A stretch of DNA of 17,751 bases from positions 1-17,751 of the forward strand of contig JAGOUB010000006.1 in NCBI GenBank assembly GCA_018061525.1, read 5' to 3'. Origin of the DNA: Candidatus Peribacteraceae bacterium. Lineage in GTDB: Bacteria > Patescibacteriota > Gracilibacteria > Peribacterales > Peribacteraceae. The notes beneath the pieces were generated by a model. The model saw nothing but the letters and a program-made list of their open reading frames with translations. It was not told where the DNA came from and did no database searches. This document shows, one piece after another, positions 15,501 through 17,751 of this stretch (its first letter is position 1; each line of letters begins with the position of its first letter). The translations under genes and the position numbers were made by a program.

Positions 15501-16815
15501 GAAGCTGAAGAACTACCCCGACCCGCTGGAGGTAGTGGAGAAGCACGGCGCCGACGCGCTGCGCTTCACGCTCATGGGTTCGCCGGCGGTGCGCGCCGAG
15601 GACATGCGCTTCTCGGAGCGTGCCGTAGAGGAGAACGTGCGATCCGTCGTGCTGCCGCTCTGGAACAGCTACTCGTTCTTCGTGACCTACGCCAACGAGG
15701 CCGGCTTCGAGCCGTCGGCGGACCGCCGCCCGTCGGCGCACCCGCTCGACCGCTGGATCACCGCCCAGACGCAGGACCTGGCCAACCGCATGACGGAGCA
15801 GCTGGAGGCCTACGATCTCTCGGCGGGCTGCGCCGAGCTGAAGGACTCGATCGACGCCCTGACCAACTGGTACATCCGCCTCTCGCGCCGCCGCTTCGCC
15901 GGTAAGGGCGATATGGAACAGCCCATGGGCGATAGCACCCGCGAGCGCGACGACGCCCTGCAGACGCTGCACGGCGTACTCGTGACGATCTCGCAGCTGC
16001 TCGCGCCGTTCTGCCCGTTCGTGACCGAATCGATGTATCTCAACCTGACGCGCGCCCCGCACGCCTCAGTGCACCTGACGCTCTGGCCCGAGCCGCGCGC
16101 GCTCTCGAAGGAAGAACACGACCTGATCGCCCGTACGCGCCTGCTGCGCACCGCTGTCTCGCTGGGACTCAAGCTCCGCAGCGAGGCCAAGGTGCGTGTG
16201 CGCCAACCGCTCCAGTCAGTCACGCTTGCCGTGCCGCCATCTCAACTTGGCCTCTTGAATGCCGAGGAGATCATCCTGCTTCGCCAAGAATTGAACGTGA
16301 AGGACGTCATCCTGAGCGACGACCCGGGCAGTCTGGGCCGTGCCGTGGCGCAGGTGAACGCCCGCAAGGTCGGCCCGCGCCTGGGCGGCCGCGTGCAGGA
16401 AGTGATCGCCGCCGGCAAGCGCGGTGAGTTCACGATCGAGGCTGACGGCACCGTGTTGGTACTGGAGGAGCGCCTCAGCCCCGACGAGGTGACGATCGCC
16501 TACCAGGCCGGTGAGGGCCAGACCGTGGCCGCCGACCAGGGCATCGTCGTTAGCCTGAACACGCAGGTGTCGGCCGAGCTGGAGCAAGAAGGCCTCGTGC
16601 GCGACCTCATCCGCGCCATCCAGCAGCTACGCAAGGAAGGCGGCCTGGCGGTGTCGGACAGGATCGAGCTGCACGTCGAGGGCATCGAACTGACAGACAC
16701 CTTCAAGGCCCTCATCCAGGCCGAGACGAACGCCAGCTTTGGCCAAAAGATCAACCCGGCCACGTCGGTCGAGATCGACGGCAAGGCCGTTCAGATTTCC
16801 TTCCAGAAACTATGA
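12538..16815 (+). CDS. ileS: Isoleucyl-tRNA synthetase (type II) with two inserted histidine-phosphatase domains
   Basis: A 1425-residue enzyme that charges tRNA-Ile. It has the class I signatures HYGH (57-60) and KMSKK (985-989), a CP1 editing domain (TTTPWTLPGN about 226-235; HIAPGFGEDDF 322-332), the WGTPLPIW segment (464-471), an anticodon-binding domain (about 1045-1200) and the long C-terminal region of type II IleS. Between residues about 496 and 890 sit two histidine-phosphatase domains: HP1 (about 496-685) and HP2 (about 714-890), separated by DLHKDVVDH (693-701), which belongs to IleS. IleS resumes at PEVLDCWFESG (899-909). Without the inserts the length is near 1058, normal for the type. 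ATG at 12538 (MPAFDPVDPRQ) is the homologous start; the open frame upstream is antisense to the peptidase gene. A possible -10, TACGCT, is at 12508-12513. No Shine-Dalgarno sequence. Confidence 0.96.
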   Translation: MPAFDPVDPRQSFPELERGLLEYWRQENVFERSLEERASGERYGFYDGPPFATGLPHYGHLLAGTIKDVMPRYQTMRGKRVERRFGWDCHGLPIENIIEKEHGIAGKPDIEKMGVAAFNQLCRNAVQRYAAEWRVTVERAGRWVDMDNDYRTMDPSYMESIWWVMGRLAEKKLLYEGYKPMHVCPRCVTPLSNFEVSDGYKDVTDLSATAMFELVDEPGTYVLAWTTTPWTLPGNLLLAVGADIDYVRVTSGGKTYVVAEERVATIFKDIEHEIDGKAFKGKKLVGQSYKPLFPYYAETYPDAFRVVAAEFVSVADGTGIVHIAPGFGEDDFRLGKEEKLEPLLQHVSMDGHFKKEVTDFAGLSVKPSDDPSKTDRLVAKHLKEKGLLFKEESYRHSYPHCWRCDSPLLNYATGSWFVAVEKIKETMLQANATTEWMPAHLRDGRFGKWLENARDWAISRNRYWGTPLPIWRSSADGPLEVISNRAELMDRQKIRFTRVTTLRHGQSEGNLAGLFQGKEPGTALTAAGREMAAKGADFVKDRGITRIYCSPLQRCQETAAILAEATGAEIVIDERLREIDMGPHEGKTWKESTEQAEAQRHAELKGEAPQPKHHLPGMEPLAETQARISAFLAEVLPRHRGTHIAIVSHADPLLCVRHHFTLEAHRKLVAQPKPAFAAPEEFFWDHNTERQMDLHKDVVDHLVWPGPSDGQGGTLTVARHGETDHNQMGIIQGHVDRPLNEKGRQQAADTAKTLKKDHYDVLISSDLIRAVDTANALGGHLGLEITEKNPMFRERMMGDWQGRGKKEFDGRHPGNPCLTSLTPEGGESLSEFLGRAQAAYRYIQKTYPGKRVLLVAHGGFMAAMRAFMQNQTYAEMSSGRIENLACHTYDLSPLCERTPEVLDCWFESGSMPYAQYGFPQRFGSTVEKDGETLPVNFPADFIAEGIDQTRGWFYTLTVLGAALFGRSPFRHCIVNGTVLAEDGLKMSKKLKNYPDPLEVVEKHGADALRFTLMGSPAVRAEDMRFSERAVEENVRSVVLPLWNSYSFFVTYANEAGFEPSADRRPSAHPLDRWITAQTQDLANRMTEQLEAYDLSAGCAELKDSIDALTNWYIRLSRRRFAGKGDMEQPMGDSTRERDDALQTLHGVLVTISQLLAPFCPFVTESMYLNLTRAPHASVHLTLWPEPRALSKEEHDLIARTRLLRTAVSLGLKLRSEAKVRVRQPLQSVTLAVPPSQLGLLNAEEIILLRQELNVKDVILSDDPGSLGRAVAQVNARKVGPRLGGRVQEVIAAGKRGEFTIEADGTVLVLEERLSPDEVTIAYQAGEGQTVAADQGIVVSLNTQVSAELEQEGLVRDLIRAIQQLRKEGGLAVSDRIELHVEGIELTDTFKALIQAETNASFGQKINPATSVEIDGKAVQISFQKL
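14023..14592 (+). other. Histidine-phosphatase insert 1 (HP1) inside IleS
   Basis: Residues about 496-685 of IleS form a histidine phosphatase (phosphoglycerate-mutase-like) domain. The catalytic set is present in order: LRHGQSEGN with His504, SPLQR with Arg554, REIDMG with Glu578, and VSHAD with His649. It interrupts IleS after the SNRAELMDRQ segment. An unusually long insertion, rich in His, Pro and Glu, lies between its Glu578 and His649. Boundaries are by eye. Confidence 0.88.
14677..15207 (+). other. Histidine-phosphatase insert 2 (HP2) inside IleS
   Basis: Residues about 714-890 of IleS form a second histidine phosphatase domain, closer to the classical cobC/gpmB/fructose-2,6-bisphosphatase pattern: RHGET (719-723, His720), SSDLIRA with Arg769, FRERMMGDWQG with Glu794, and AHGG with His857. 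All catalytic residues are kept. It interrupts IleS between WPGPSDG and RTPEVLDCW. It resembles HP1 only in the motifs. Confidence 0.9.
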
Positions 16816-17168
16816 TCAAGCACCTTCTCCTCCGCCTCCTCGCCACCGCCGGCCTACTCTGGCTGCTGACGCAGATGTTCCCGACGGGCTTCCAGGTGAC
16901 CAACGGCCTAACGGGCTTCGTCGTCATCTGGCTGGTACTGGGCATCCTCAACGCCGTCGCGCGCCCGGTGCTCGCGCTTGTGACGCTGCCGGTGGCCATC
17001 CTCAGCGGCTTCCTGGCCTCGCTGATCGTGAACCTGCTCATCCTCCTGCTCTGCGCCAATATTCTGCAGGGGCTGGAGACCGAGACGCAGCTCATCATGG
17101 TCGGTTGGACGCCGACTTTGGTGGCGGCTGCGGCGATGGGATTGCTGCATTGGTTGTTAAAGAAATAA
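16812..17168 (+). CDS. Small four-helix membrane protein, YvlD/phage-holin-4 superfamily type
   Basis: A 118-residue integral membrane protein with four hydrophobic segments (about 3-23, 33-54, 57-85 and 100-116). The pattern resembles the DUF360/YvlD family filed as 'phage holin family 4': short, with N-A-V-A-R-P between helices 2 and 3 and LPVAILSGF after it. These are common chromosomal membrane proteins of unknown function; the holin name does not imply a prophage, and no lysis genes are nearby. Its ATG overlaps the ileS stop (ATGA), so it is almost certainly cotranscribed and translationally coupled to ileS. No Shine-Dalgarno sequence is visible. Confidence 0.82.
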   Translation: MIKHLLLRLLATAGLLWLLTQMFPTGFQVTNGLTGFVVIWLVLGILNAVARPVLALVTLPVAILSGFLASLIVNLLILLLCANILQGLETETQLIMVGWTPTLVAAAAMGLLHWLLKK

Positions 17169-17175
17169 GACGATT

Positions 17176-17204
17176 GGTACTTTTGGCAGCGCGCCAAAAG
17201 TACC
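17176..17204. repeat. Hairpin with 12-bp perfect stem (repeat copy A)
   Basis: GGTACTTTTGGC (17176-17187) pairs with GCCAAAAGTACC (17193-17204) around a five-base loop, eight bases after the stop of the membrane-protein gene. It could end transcription from ileS, though no T-tract follows. Its right arm and flank resemble those of the hairpin at 17548-17576. Confidence 0.6.
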
Positions 17205-17547
17205 CAAAAGCGCTGGCGCGCCGAGCCCACCTCCATGGTTCTGCTTGGTAGTGACGCCCTCCCGAAGGTGGCTGTCTGACTTCGTGCCCCTTCACCCCCG
17301 GCCGGCGCGCGCCCCTCCGCAGGCAAAGACGCGACCATGCGCCGGAGGTGATGTTCGGTGCTGCTACATCCCTCCACAGCGTGGCCGCCTCGTTGTGGTG
17401 CCGTCGCGCGATTGGCGAAGCTGTCCGCGAATAGTGGCGGCGCAGGTCCGAGGCCGCGCGACTCAAAAGAGGCGCGGCCGAGTTTGCGCCGCCCGCGGAC
17501 CGAGCCATTCCGCGCAGGCACCACAACGTCAGCGGCCTGTTTCTTTC
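17205..17547. other. Non-coding stretch between two related hairpins
   Basis: The region 17169-17636 holds no gene I can support. Open frames cross it on both strands, but their translations are Arg/Pro/Ser-rich without domains, as expected from GC-rich non-coding DNA. The hairpins at 17176-17204 and 17548-17576 frame it. I see no tRNA, promoter or riboswitch inside. Confidence 0.5.
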
Positions 17548-17576
17548 TCCACTTTCTTTGCGCCAAAGAAAGTGGA
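17548..17576. repeat. Hairpin with 13-bp perfect stem (repeat copy B)
   Basis: TCCACTTTCTTTG (17548-17560) pairs perfectly with CAAAGAAAGTGGA (17564-17576) around the loop CGC. The core GCGCCAAA...AGT followed by ACCaAAA and then GTTGGC parallels copy A (ACCCAAAAGCGCTGGC), so the two hairpins look like same-orientation members of one family. Confidence 0.55.
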
Positions 17577-17608
17577 TACCAAAACGTTGGCACTGACACA
17601 GAAAAAGG

Positions 17609-17635
17609 ACTTTTGGCGCGCTGTTAAAAGAACCG
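17609..17635. repeat. Degenerate third copy of the hairpin motif
   Basis: ACTTTTGGCGCGC followed by TTAAAAGAACC repeats the left-arm core of copy A (ACTTTTGGC) with a decayed right arm. It lies just before the stop codon of the last minus-strand gene. Confidence 0.35.
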
Positions 17636-17636
17636 A

Positions 17637-17751
17637 TTAAAAGTTCTTCTGGGCAAAATCATTGAGCGCCCAACTCATACCTTTGATCGCCGCTCCTTTC
17701 GGCATCTTGTGATACGAGGAGACGACGCCGAACTGGCCGTCGCCCTTCTCG
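17637..17751 (-). CDS. Hypothetical protein, C-terminal tail (runs off window edge)
   Basis: The last 37 codons of a minus-strand gene are visible, ending at a TAA at 17637-17639. The peptide (VVSSYHKMPKGAAIKG, then MSWALNDFAQKNF) is ordinary-looking, soluble and basic. I cannot assign a family from so short a tail. It reads towards ileS and its membrane partner, converging on the hairpin region at 17169-17636. Confidence 0.5.
   Translation of the reverse strand, partial: EKGDGQFGVVSSYHKMPKGAAIKGMSWALNDFAQKNF

Noticed and set aside
13039..16062. 1007-codon open frame antisense to ileS
   Set aside because: Rich in His, Ala, Val, Gly and Arg with no domain; a shadow of GC-rich codon usage in the real gene.
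16812..17168. Prophage remnant suggested by the 'holin' name
   Set aside because: The YvlD-type family is chromosomal in many bacteria; there are no other phage genes, and the gene is coupled to ileS.
16751..17640. Long open frames across the region after the holin-like gene, on both strands
   Set aside because: Low-complexity Arg/Pro/Ser translations without domains; they cross the hairpins and overlap real genes.

Overview
This is a GC-rich bacterial window with the standard genetic code (TGA, TAG and TAA all end genes). It holds eleven complete protein genes and two that run off the edges. Shine-Dalgarno sequences are almost absent. Several genes instead have a promoter whose -10 box ends 6-11 bases before the start codon, as expected for leaderless or nearly leaderless mRNAs. 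S-layer homology repeats, a lipobox protein, an IleS of the long 'type II' class and many unrecognised genes suggest a deep-branching, poorly sampled lineage. A Patescibacteria/Peregrinibacteria-like origin is my guess and is not proven by the window. I saw no rRNA, tRNA, CRISPR array, insertion sequence or phage module.

Layout. 1-1652 (minus strand): the N-terminus of a secreted SLH-domain protein, riboflavin synthase, a perfect hairpin, and a 191-residue unknown protein with its own strong promoter. 1915-6677 (plus): uvrA, a lipoprotein, a small exported protein and a membrane-anchored metallophosphoesterase. 6720-9446 (plus): a Rel/SpoT-like alarmone enzyme fused to a complete ten-segment EamA/DMT-type membrane domain. 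9447-12435 (minus): two unknown proteins and an M20-type metallopeptidase. 12538-17168 (plus): a giant IleS with two histidine-phosphatase domains inserted in its catalytic core, overlapping by ATGA a small four-helix membrane protein. 17169-17636: a non-coding stretch with related hairpins. 17637-17751 (minus): the C-terminal tail of an unknown protein.

The genes are mostly housekeeping (excision repair, flavin synthesis, stringent response, tRNA charging) and do not form one pathway. Two multidomain proteins are the notable part. (1) The Rel-EamA fusion ties a (p)ppGpp hydrolase-type HD domain to a transporter-like membrane domain, and its synthetase domain looks catalytically degraded. (2) The IleS carries two apparently intact histidine phosphatase domains at two separate points either side of a short conserved IleS segment. 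Both would link nucleotide or phosphate chemistry to the translation and stringent-response machinery. The functional link is inference; the architectures are read directly from uninterrupted reading frames.
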